Shown here in pieces: positions 1-6,557 of a stretch of 64,000 bases of DNA. The stretch covers positions 2,100,967 to 2,164,966 of the forward strand of contig NZ_CP014844.1 of assembly GCF_001598055.1 (NCBI RefSeq). The letters run 5' to 3'. Each line of letters begins with the position of its first letter. Position 1 is the first letter of the stretch. The notes under the pieces were generated by a model. That model had not been told where the DNA came from. It ran no database searches and saw only the letters and a program-made list of their open reading frames with translations. The DNA is from Cupriavidus nantongensis (GTDB lineage Bacteria; Pseudomonadota; Gammaproteobacteria; Burkholderiales; Burkholderiaceae). The translations under genes and the position numbers were made by a program.

Positions 1-157
1 TGCAGTCTTCGCCAATACGTACTGCGGTCCATGTGGAGTTCAAGCGTTGGGCATCCTCGCGGAGCTCAACCTTGTTCGGTTTGTCCTCATAGGAAGCCCA
101 TGTCATACCGGCAACCCAGCGACGCTTACCAAGTTGAATGACGCCGGCCATGTTCAT
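1..157 (-). CDS. pilO: Type IVb pilus protein PilO2-like, N-terminal part (cut by window edge)
   Basis: Only the first 52 codons are in the window and the gene continues beyond base 1. The reading begins MNMAGVIQLGKRRWVAGMTW, which matches the start of PilO2-type inner-membrane accessory proteins of type IVb pili (short strand, GK-R-hydrophobic, AG-x-x-W). I place the start at ATG 157 because it overlaps the pilP stop as ATGA, as expected for translational coupling; ATG 151 is the alternative. PilO-type proteins join the secretin to the cytoplasmic ATPase complex. Assignment rests on the short N-terminus plus its position after pilN and pilP. Confidence 0.6.
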   Translation of the reverse strand, partial: MNMAGVIQLGKRRWVAGMTWASYEDKPNKVELREDAQRLNSTWTAVRIGEDC

Positions 158-903
158 CGGACCCCGGGAATTGTCCCCTTGGGGGCAAAGTCGAGGGAAC
201 GCGGGCCCGCCTTAGTGATGACGATCACCTCGTCGCGAGCAATGGACTTCACCTTGCCCAAGCCAGGAATGGGGCGCCCTTCGCGGGCTGGGAACGTTGT
301 GCCATTGGTCAGGGTGACGACGGCGGTGAGTTCGTCGTCTACACCTTCTACGGAAAGCACTTGGAAAGCGACCGGAGCGGACGGGGTAGTGCCGCTCGGG
401 CCTGCGTTCGTGCCCGGAGTGGTGAGCTTGGCTTTCATCTCTGCTGCCTTCACCATCTCGGCAAGCAGGGCGTTTTGTGTGCGCCATTCATCGAGTTGCC
501 GGAACGTCTGACCGGTTGTGTTCGTAAAGGTCGAGCGCTCACGTGTCGCCGGCGAGGAAGGTGTGGGGACTTGAGCGGGCGCAGCAGCAGGCGTTACAGA
601 TGAGGCCACCGTGGGATTATTAGGTGCAGGCGACGTGGCCGGTGCCGCAGGTGCCGGGGCTGGCGCAGACGTAGTAGGCGCGGGTGCGGGTGCGGGCGCG
701 GGTGCGGGTGCGGGTGCGGATGCAGGGTTAGGACTACCGGGGTTCGCAGGGGTAAAGGCGGACGTCACATTGGCCTTTGCGGTACGTGAAACGTCTTTCG
801 GCAGGGGCCCGAGAGGGTCTGGCAACAGGTCTGCATGGGCATGCAGGGCGCACGAGACGCTCAGGGCGAGCAGGGTTACACGGAGGGTGGTTTTCGTGTT
901 CAT
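154..903 (-). CDS. pilP: Type IVb pilus biogenesis protein PilP
   Basis: A 249-aa exported protein. Residues 1-25 form a signal peptide (hydrophobic LLALSVSCALHAHA, cleavage after AHA). Residues about 50-105 are an Ala-Pro repeat linker. The C-terminal 75 residues (FQVLSVEGVDDELTAVVTL ... REGRPIPGLGKVKSIARDEV) carry the beta-rich PilP pattern in which a glycine-rich 'G..lpG.kV.sI....V' motif follows the first strands. PilP is thought to bridge the inner-membrane PilO complex and the secretin. The gene overlaps the pilN stop by one base (TGATG) and the pilO start by four, so the operon is tightly coupled. GTG 906 is an alternative start. Confidence 0.75.
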   Translation of the reverse strand: MNTKTTLRVTLLALSVSCALHAHADLLPDPLGPLPKDVSRTAKANVTSAFTPANPGSPNPASAPAPAPAPAPAPAPTTSAPAPAPAAPATSPAPNNPTVASSVTPAAAPAQVPTPSSPATRERSTFTNTTGQTFRQLDEWRTQNALLAEMVKAAEMKAKLTTPGTNAGPSGTTPSAPVAFQVLSVEGVDDELTAVVTLTNGTTFPAREGRPIPGLGKVKSIARDEVIVITKAGPRSLDFAPKGTIPGVR

Positions 904-2657
904 CACAGGACCTTCGCGGTAATAACGATGGCGGTGATCTGCTTGTTGGTGGTGTTACCCACGCCGCCGCCAAGGAAGTAGTTGCTGGAGGAGCCGACGC
1001 CGCTACTGTTGGACTTGCCCTTCTGTTGCTGAATGCCGGTAAGCAAGAGCGACTGTCCTGGTGTCAGCATCGTGCTCTGGTGGAAAGAGCTCTTGTTGTA
1101 GTTCGGGGTCTGAATGAAAGACGCGTCAGTGCCGGCCTTCCCGAAGCCCTTGTCGTTGCTGTTGGTCATGTCCATCGCCAAGAAGACCTTTCCATTGAGG
1201 ATCTTGGGAAGGAACGTGGCAGTTAGGCCCGTCGTCAACGAACCCGGCGTCAGAGTCGGAGGAAGGGGTGTAGCGCCGATTGCAACTGAGGCGGACGGCG
1301 TTTGGGACGCTAGATAGCCTGCGACATCGGCCAACTGCATAAGGCCTGGGCTTCCATTGAGAATCGTAATGTCTTGGTGGAAGACCTGAGCTACGTGGCC
1401 GAGAGTGGACAGGGCGTTGTAAGCGACCTCAGATCCGCTGAACTGGGCCAGGCCACCCGTTGCGGTACTGAGAATGCTGGTAGTGAGGGACAGCGGGTTC
1501 GTGCCCGAGACAATGGCCGGGGACTGCGGCCCGCTCAGGGTGGCGCCGAACTTGCCCGACACGGATTTGAAGATGACGCTGGGATTCCAGTTGTAGTTGT
1601 CCTCGGCATTCACGTCCACCGTGTAGATGTCCATGGTGAGGCTGACCTGTTGGCTCTGGTTCGCCGCCAGGCTCTTCGCCCAATCTTCGACATAGCGAAC
1701 TTGGGTCGGGGTACCAGTGACAGTAACACTGCCTGCGGTGGGGTTCACAGCGGTTTTGGCGCCTGCAGCGACAACCTGGGCGGAATCCTTGATGTCGCGC
1801 CAGACGTCTACGTCGTATTCAGTCGTTGCACCAGAGCCGCCCGTCGAGGAGCCGGATGTGCTGCCGTTGGGCGAGCCGTTGCTCGTCGCGACGGCACTGC
1901 CACCGCTGTTGCCGATCGAACTCTCGGTGATCTGGCCTGCCCCCTTAGACTTGTTTGCAAGAGCGGGGAAGTAGAACGTCTTGGTTTCGGTCCTGTAGAA
2001 GAGAATCCCGCGCCCTTCAACGACCTTCCACCACACGCCAGCTTTGCTCGAAACGATGTCGAGCAGTCCACTTAACTTGCCACCATAGTCAACCGAGAAA
2101 TATTGCTGAGCTGGGCCCATGCCCGTGCTCATGCCTGCGGCACCGAGGGCCGGGTTGGCGACGGCGGCGGCACCGGGAGCACCATTGATGCTAAGAGCGG
2201 ATGGGCCAGTGAGTGCGGGCACGGTAGGCGGCGTCATTACTCCGGGAATTGCACCCGCTGCGGTCGCTCCGGCCGTTACGGACCAAACTTCGGACGTGTC
2301 AATGCTGACGCCGAGTTTCTGGGTGATGTATGCCGCGACGTCGCTCAGGGTGACAGGGCGGGGCGGATTGAAGGTGATCTTTCGCGAAAGAAACGCCGGG
2401 GGAGGGGCAACAACGGGGACCGTATCGCCGAGCAGCCACGCACCACGCATGCGGGTAACAACGGGGACAGGTTGGGCGATTTTCTCGCTCTCCTCTGCGT
2501 ACTTGTTGGATGCCTGCGTCTTCAAGGCAATCACGTCCTCCTTGAGGGTGCTGCAACCTGAGAGGGCGGCTGCACCCAGAAGAGCGCTGATCGTGACGGC
2601 GACGCGCGTGCGCGGTACGGCGGCATGGGTCGACGCTTGAGTCTTGGAGTTCGTCAT
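903..2657 (-). CDS. pilN: Type IVb pilus secretin lipoprotein PilN
   Basis: A 584-aa outer-membrane lipoprotein secretin. The start at ATG 2657 gives a clean lipoprotein signal (VAVTISALLGAAALSGC, lipobox LSGC); the longer open frame upstream of 2657 overlaps the preceding gene and is not used. An N-terminal secretin domain (about residues 90-200, short repeat NPPRPVTLSDVAAYITQKLGV) is followed by a Ser/Gly-rich spacer at about 255-290. The C-terminal secretin beta domain ends in the usual region (TMLTPGQSLLLTGIQQQKG ... ITAIVITAKVL). It would form the outer-membrane pore through which the thin, mating-associated pilus is extruded. Order tcpQ-pilN-pilP-pilO fits conjugative type IVb pilus loci. 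Confidence 0.85.
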   Translation of the reverse strand: MTNSKTQASTHAAVPRTRVAVTISALLGAAALSGCSTLKEDVIALKTQASNKYAEESEKIAQPVPVVTRMRGAWLLGDTVPVVAPPPAFLSRKITFNPPRPVTLSDVAAYITQKLGVSIDTSEVWSVTAGATAAGAIPGVMTPPTVPALTGPSALSINGAPGAAAVANPALGAAGMSTGMGPAQQYFSVDYGGKLSGLLDIVSSKAGVWWKVVEGRGILFYRTETKTFYFPALANKSKGAGQITESSIGNSGGSAVATSNGSPNGSTSGSSTGGSGATTEYDVDVWRDIKDSAQVVAAGAKTAVNPTAGSVTVTGTPTQVRYVEDWAKSLAANQSQQVSLTMDIYTVDVNAEDNYNWNPSVIFKSVSGKFGATLSGPQSPAIVSGTNPLSLTTSILSTATGGLAQFSGSEVAYNALSTLGHVAQVFHQDITILNGSPGLMQLADVAGYLASQTPSASVAIGATPLPPTLTPGSLTTGLTATFLPKILNGKVFLAMDMTNSNDKGFGKAGTDASFIQTPNYNKSSFHQSTMLTPGQSLLLTGIQQQKGKSNSSGVGSSSNYFLGGGVGNTTNKQITAIVITAKVL

Positions 2658-2671
2658 GACGGTGAGTGTCC

Positions 2672-3124
2672 TTACTGTTGGGCGACGCCTGGGCCAAAGA
2701 CCACGATGGTTTTGTTGTCCTCCCAAATCCGAGCACGGATGAGTGCGCCGTTCGCGGCGAGCGTCTCGATAACGCTTTGCGCGGCGTCTGCGAAGCTGCC
2801 GGTAAAGGAGGCCGCGTTTGGGACGACGATATCCTTGGGCAGATTCCACTGGACCTTCCAGTCCACTTTTTCTGCCCAAGCGCTGAGGTTCTGCCCGACG
2901 GTGTCGCCAGCAGTAAGTGTCCAGACCTGCTGGATGGGTAGAGGGGCCGCATTGGGGTTGGTCGTTGCGGCAACGGGAACGGCCAGTGCGTTAGTCGGTG
3001 CAGGCTGAGCTGAGGTAACGGGAAGCGGGCGGATCATCGCGAGGTCTTCCGCTTGTGATGCGGTGACGTGGCCAAGCGAACCGGCTGCCGCCAAGAGAAT
3101 GCCGATGGATTTGTTGACTTGCAT
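2672..3124 (-). CDS. TcpQ-domain pilus accessory protein (PilL/PilM region)
   Basis: A 150-aa secreted protein with a signal peptide (residues 1-26, ending SQA-ED). The C-terminal TcpQ-type domain runs from about residue 65 (QVWTLTAGDTVGQNLSAWAE ... WKVQWNLPKDIVV ... ALIRARIWEDNKTIVVFG). This 'W.l.aGdtl...L..Wa...gW.v.W' pattern is characteristic of toxin-coregulated pilus protein Q and the C-terminus of PilL, which help assemble the secretin. It lies 14 bp upstream of pilN and 12 bp downstream of the next TcpQ-like gene, so it is inside the same operon. Two consecutive genes carrying the same domain suggest an old duplication or a split pilL. Confidence 0.7.
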   Translation of the reverse strand: MQVNKSIGILLAAAGSLGHVTASQAEDLAMIRPLPVTSAQPAPTNALAVPVAATTNPNAAPLPIQQVWTLTAGDTVGQNLSAWAEKVDWKVQWNLPKDIVVPNAASFTGSFADAAQSVIETLAANGALIRARIWEDNKTIVVFGPGVAQQ

Positions 3125-3136
3125 GGGCAGTTCCTT

Positions 3137-4252
3137 TTATTTGCTGCAAGGCACGTTGGAGTCGGTCACGCGCACATACTTGTCGCGGGTGATCGCGCAA
3201 ATGTTCAAACCAGTGCTGTCGGCGATTCGTTTGAGCACGTCCGGAAATGCGCCGTCGAGAACGGTGGTGCTTGTGACTTGATAGAAGTTGGCGGCTTCCC
3301 AGTTTGTGGGGCGCCACCCGGAGGCCTTCGACCATTCGTCCAGGTTGTCCTTGAGTGTCAGACGTGCGTCGAGCACCCATCGCTCGACGCGAACTGGTAC
3401 GGCTCTGGCAGGAGCCGAGGCGGAATAGGTCGGTGCGGGTGCAAGAGCAGGAGCATTTGCCGGGGGAGCAGAGGCTGCTGCAGGCGCTGGCTGTTGGATG
3501 GTGGCGTTGGCTTCGAGCAGGCTGCGCAGGATCTGTGCGGCAACCGAGGGAAGCATTTGACCCGCTTGAACCGCTTGGTTGATGTACTGGATCAGGCGAT
3601 CATCCGAACTATTACGGGTCGCTTGGAACTGCGGGGTTGCAGTGGCCGGCGCCGCAGTCATGATCCGTGCGGTGGGCGCTTCCACTTCCTGATTCAGGTA
3701 CCGATATGCGTGCGGAATCGCTTGTTCTTGCGGCGCGCGGATCGGTGCATTGGCTTGATACGTGGCAGCGCGGGGATCTGGCCTATTGCTGATGAAGATT
3801 TCGGCTTGGGAAATTCCGTTGGAGGCGAGGGGATTGCCCGTTGAGTCCAGCTCGACCTGAATGATGTCCGAGGGAATTCCGGCGCGAATCAGGTACGTGC
3901 GAATGGCCGACGCACGAGCCAGGCCGAGCGAGTGCTGCTTCTTGTTCTCTGTCGCCGTCGCACTGTCTGGCCTACCCACAATTCGGATGAGCGAGGCCAC
4001 TTGCATGCGCGGAATCAAGTCGTCGACAGCAGAGCGGGCCAGCGGACCGACGCTAGAGGACCCCTTGGTGAAGTTGACTTTGAACTTGTCCGCCGACCAG
4101 TCAGTGCCCGAACGGCTTCGGGCCTGAATCATGGCCGTCGGGTAGAGATCATCGTCGATGACGGTGTAGGTGGCATGCGCATTCGACATCAAAGCCAGTG
4201 CCCCGGCGAAGGGGGCAACCGAGCGGCGTACAGAAAAAAGCTTGGGTCGCAT
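3137..4252 (-). CDS. OmpA-like/TcpQ two-domain periplasmic pilus protein
   Basis: A 371-aa exported protein. I use ATG 4252 because it gives a normal signal peptide (MRPKLFSVRR then a hydrophobic core, cleavage after AHA); ATG 4300 has no ribosome site. Residues about 25-165 resemble an OmpA C-terminal peptidoglycan-binding domain (SLIRIVGRPDSATATENKKQ, LGLARASAIRTYLIRAGI). An Ala/Pro linker (about 245-290) leads to a TcpQ-type domain (ERWVLDARLTLKDNLDEWSK ... WRPTNWEAANFYQV). The protein could anchor the secretin to the cell wall. As the first gene of the minus-strand operon it faces the trb operon across a shared control region. Confidence 0.65.
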   Translation of the reverse strand: MRPKLFSVRRSVAPFAGALALMSNAHATYTVIDDDLYPTAMIQARSRSGTDWSADKFKVNFTKGSSSVGPLARSAVDDLIPRMQVASLIRIVGRPDSATATENKKQHSLGLARASAIRTYLIRAGIPSDIIQVELDSTGNPLASNGISQAEIFISNRPDPRAATYQANAPIRAPQEQAIPHAYRYLNQEVEAPTARIMTAAPATATPQFQATRNSSDDRLIQYINQAVQAGQMLPSVAAQILRSLLEANATIQQPAPAAASAPPANAPALAPAPTYSASAPARAVPVRVERWVLDARLTLKDNLDEWSKASGWRPTNWEAANFYQVTSTTVLDGAFPDVLKRIADSTGLNICAITRDKYVRVTDSNVPCSK

Positions 4253-4335
4253 GTTGGGTCCGAGGCCTGGTGAAGGCGCCTTTGGGCGCTGAAAGTACAT
4301 TATTTGTGGCGCAATGGTACACTACGAATCGCGCA

Positions 4336-4364
4336 TTGTGCAAAAGATAATGTACATGCATAAT
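4336..4364 (+). promoter_or_regulatory. Probable sigma-70 promoter of the first trb operon
   Basis: TTGTGC (4336-4341), a 17-bp spacer and CATAAT (4359-4364) form a plausible promoter reading to the right, predicting a start near 4371. It lies in the 192-bp gap between the divergent pilus and trb operons. Inverted GCGCATT/AATGCGC half-sites flank it, so a further regulator may bind here. The minus-strand promoter of the pilus operon must lie in the same gap but I cannot place it confidently. Confidence 0.5.
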
Positions 4365-4403
4365 GCGCCGCGTCCCCATATGGGACATGAAACCCATTAC
4401 CCG

Positions 4404-4424
4404 GATCTTTTGCAGCAAAAGATC
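4404..4424. promoter_or_regulatory. KorB-like operator 1 (upstream of the trbB operon)
   Basis: A perfect 21-bp palindrome, arm GATCTTTTGC, centre A, then GCAAAAGATC. It contains the exact 13-mer TTTTGCAGCAAAA (4408-4420) that recurs at five other gene or operon starts in this window. It sits about 33 bp downstream of the predicted transcription start and 20 bp before ATG 4445. The 13-mer resembles the RK2 KorB operator TTTAGCSGCTAAA. The assignment to the KorB homologue encoded at 18947 is inference. Confidence 0.75.
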
Positions 4425-4444
4425 GCTGAGGAGGAAGGATTCAA

Positions 4445-4606
4445 ATGAGGACGGAAGTCGGCGATGGGGCTCAGGCGGAGCCACAACGAGGGGTGTTGGT
4501 CAATGCGCTCGGGCCGAAGGTCGTGAGCGCATTGGCTGATGCTGACGTCGTTGAGGTCATGCTGAACGACGATGGCACCCTTTGGCTGGAAGGAAAGATC
4601 AAGTGA
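4445..4606 (+). CDS. Small protein duplicating the TrbB N-terminus
   Basis: A 53-aa open frame preceded by a strong ribosome site (GAGGAAGG, 7 bases before the ATG). Its stop overlaps the GTG start of trbB (GTGA), so it is translationally coupled to trbB. Residues 20-49 (NALGPKVVSALADADVVEVM then LNDDGTLWLE) are nearly the same as TrbB residues of the following gene (FGPEVMNALADPDVIEIM, LNDDGTLWIE), so it is a diverged partial duplicate of the VirB11/TrbB N-terminal domain. The substitutions are conservative (V for I, A for P), which argues for selection at the protein level or an old event. It may be a leader peptide, an N-domain decoy for the hexamer, or a decayed remnant. Confidence 0.7.
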   Translation: MRTEVGDGAQAEPQRGVLVNALGPKVVSALADADVVEVMLNDDGTLWLEGKIK

Positions 4607-5565
4607 GCGCGGAACTGGATGCGGAGCTTACTGAGCGGCGCCGGCAGGCGCTGGTCTATGCATTCGGGCCCGAGGTCATGAATGCGCTTGCGGACCCCGA
4701 CGTCATTGAGATCATGCTGAACGACGACGGCACGCTGTGGATCGAGTCGCTTGGCGAGATGAAGCAGGTGGGCAGCAAGTCGGCTGACGATGCGCTGGCG
4801 ATCCTGAACCAAGTGTCTTCGGCCCTCAACGGCGAGCTCTCCAAAGAGGATCCTTTCGTTGAGGGCGAGCTTGTCCTCTTCAATGGTGAGCGCTTCGAGG
4901 GCGTGGCTCCGCCAGTAGCGGAGCGCTCAATTTTTGCGATCCGCAAGAAGGCTACGAGGATCTTCAGGCTGGCTGACTATATCCGCGCTGGGGTACTGAC
5001 TTTTACGCAAGCGGAACTCCTCCGGCGAGCCATCCTTGAGCGTCTGAACATTTTAGTCATTGGTGGCACCAGCTCTGGCAAAACCACGTTCTGCAATGCC
5101 CTGTTGGCGGAGCTTGCCGATTTGCTGCCGGAAGTCCGCATGTTGATTCTTGAGGACACGCGCGAGCTGCAGTGCTTGCTTAGGAACCGAGTGTTCCTGC
5201 GCTCATCGCCGTGGACAACCATGGCACAAATCTCCAAGGCAGTGAACCGCCTTAGGCCCGATTCGATTTCCGTTGGTGAGGTCCGAGAGGGAGGGCCGGC
5301 GCTTGCGTTGCTGAAGCTCTGGAATACCGGGCATCCGGGGGGGATGGGTACGGCCCACGCTAATTCCAGTTACGAAGGGCTCACGCGTATGGACCAACTG
5401 ATTCAAGAAGTTTCGGCGCACCCCCAACGAGTGCTTATCGGCCAGGCTGTGAACCTGGTGGTCTACTTGGAGAAGGAGAAGGGCAAACGGAAGGTGAAAG
5501 AAATCATCCGCGTACGAGGCTATGACGAGGTCTCCCAGCGGTTCCAAGTGGAAAACGTTCAGTGA
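4603..5565 (+). CDS. trbB: Conjugal transfer ATPase TrbB (VirB11 family)
   Basis: A 320-aa hexameric secretion ATPase that powers pilus assembly and DNA transfer at the inner membrane. Start GTG 4603 is chosen over TTG 4582 because it has a good ribosome site (GGAAGGA) and overlaps the upstream stop. An N-terminal domain (residues 1-125) precedes the RecA-like domain with Walker A GGTSSGKTT (about residue 154), Asp box ILEDTRELQ, the GEVREGGPAL signature and the histidine box HPGGMGTAHANS. The unusual 'RLRPDSISVGEVREG' and short C-terminus match TrbB of IncP/Ti systems rather than Ti VirB11. First structural gene of the trb operon. Confidence 0.92.
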   Translation: MSAELDAELTERRRQALVYAFGPEVMNALADPDVIEIMLNDDGTLWIESLGEMKQVGSKSADDALAILNQVSSALNGELSKEDPFVEGELVLFNGERFEGVAPPVAERSIFAIRKKATRIFRLADYIRAGVLTFTQAELLRRAILERLNILVIGGTSSGKTTFCNALLAELADLLPEVRMLILEDTRELQCLLRNRVFLRSSPWTTMAQISKAVNRLRPDSISVGEVREGGPALALLKLWNTGHPGGMGTAHANSSYEGLTRMDQLIQEVSAHPQRVLIGQAVNLVVYLEKEKGKRKVKEIIRVRGYDEVSQRFQVENVQ

Positions 5566-5586
5566 TCATTTTCAAAGGGGGTTCAT

Positions 5587-5790
5587 GTGGACATCCTGGA
5601 CAGCGTGATTGGCTCAGCGGGCGGGCTGGTCAATGGGTTCGTCACGTGGCATCGCAGCACGTATATGTGCAGCGCGCCGTCTCACGCCTTTCTGTACGTG
5701 TTCATCGCGTCGTCTATCGCAATTGCGCTAGTCGGTTCCTATGTCTGGCGCCGGTTCATCCGAACCCAGCCGCAACACCACCCGGCTTGA
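5587..5790 (+). CDS. Small single-span membrane protein between trbB and trbC
   Basis: A 67-aa protein with GTG start (ribosome site AAAGGGGG just upstream); the overlapping ATG at 5585 stops after seven codons. One clear transmembrane helix (FLYVFIASSIAIALVGSYVW, about residues 35-54) is followed by a basic tail (RRFIRTQPQHH). I do not recognise the family; RK2 has no gene at this position. Its place inside the trb operon, 21 bp after trbB and 23 bp before trbC, suggests a role in the inner-membrane part of the transfer apparatus. Confidence 0.6.
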   Translation: MDILDSVIGSAGGLVNGFVTWHRSTYMCSAPSHAFLYVFIASSIAIALVGSYVWRRFIRTQPQHHPA

Positions 5791-5813
5791 CTTCTTAACA
5801 ACGGAGAGTTTCG

Positions 5814-6161
5814 ATGCAAAGCAATCATCAAATCATGACCAACATGCAGGAAAGCAAAAAGCAACGTAACGCGATTGTGGGCGCGCTACTCATGATCGCT
5901 GTCAACGTGGCCTTTGCCGCCAACGGCGATGAGCTGGGCAATGGCATCTGTCAGATCGTGAACCTTCTGACAGGCAAATTCCTTTTCGGTATCTCGGTGT
6001 TGTCAATGGTCGGCGGCGGCTCAGCCCTGTTGTTTGGCGCTGAGTTGACTGATGGCGTCAAGAAGATGGTCACTGTTGTGGCCATCGTCGGGATGATCTT
6101 GTCCTTCGGCGGCATCTTGTCGCTGGCCTACAACTCCATGAGCGGCGCTGCATGCTCGTAA
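5814..6161 (+). CDS. trbC: Conjugative pilin precursor TrbC (VirB2 family)
   Basis: A 115-aa prepilin. A long, basic N-terminus (ESKKQRN, about residues 13-19) leads into a cleavable signal (IVGALLMIAVNVAFA) and a mature part of two hydrophobic helices (FLFGISVLSMVGGGSALLFG; MVTVVAIVGMILSFGGIL) joined by a short charged loop (AELTDGVKK). This is the VirB2/TrbC layout. In IncP systems the pilin is trimmed and cyclised by TraF; the mature C-terminal residues AACS could be processed but no TraF peptidase is visible in the window. Ribosome site GGAGAG precedes the ATG. Confidence 0.85.
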   Translation: MQSNHQIMTNMQESKKQRNAIVGALLMIAVNVAFAANGDELGNGICQIVNLLTGKFLFGISVLSMVGGGSALLFGAELTDGVKKMVTVVAIVGMILSFGGILSLAYNSMSGAACS

Positions 6162-6177
6162 CGAGCGTGCGCTGACG

Positions 6178-6498
6178 ATGGAGAAGACTCCTGTCCGCCT
6201 ATCCCTTCTACGCCGCATCGCGTGGCTTGGCGGGGATCGGCGTTTAGTCGGCCTTATGGGCATCCTCAGTGTGGCCCTTGGTTGGACGATGTTCGTCGGA
6301 TTTGGTCTGTCCTACGGCCTGTTCGTCATTCTGCCGGTATGTCTCTTCTTTGGCGTCTTGTGGGCGGCTCGGAACATGTACGCCGCCGATCCATGGATGG
6401 TCGACGTGATATTGCGGCATTTCAGATATGCCAAGTATTACGCCCCGAAATCACACATCGGGAAAGAGCCGCCAAACGTGCGGGACTTCACAAAATGA
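6178..6498 (+). CDS. trbD: Conjugal transfer protein TrbD (VirB3 family)
   Basis: A 106-aa inner-membrane protein with two close transmembrane helices (residues about 25-60: MGILSVALGWTMFVGFGLSY, LFVILPVCLFFGVLW), followed by a soluble tail that contains the VirB3-typical 'DPWMVDVILRHFRYAKYYAP' stretch. VirB3/TrbD links the VirB4 ATPase to the membrane complex. It sits between trbC and trbE, the same order as in RK2 and Ti Trb loci. The gap to trbE (60 bp) is longer than other gaps of this operon. Confidence 0.85.
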   Translation: MEKTPVRLSLLRRIAWLGGDRRLVGLMGILSVALGWTMFVGFGLSYGLFVILPVCLFFGVLWAARNMYAADPWMVDVILRHFRYAKYYAPKSHIGKEPPNVRDFTK

Positions 6499-6557
6499 AG
6501 AGCAGGGGCCGCTATGCGGGCCCTGCCTTAGCGCTTTGATTGGAATCGGAGGATCAA

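Noticed and set aside
610..720. GCGGGTGCGGGT repeat tract as a tandem DNA repeat element
   Set aside because: It encodes the Ala-Pro linker of PilP; the repeat is explained by protein sequence.
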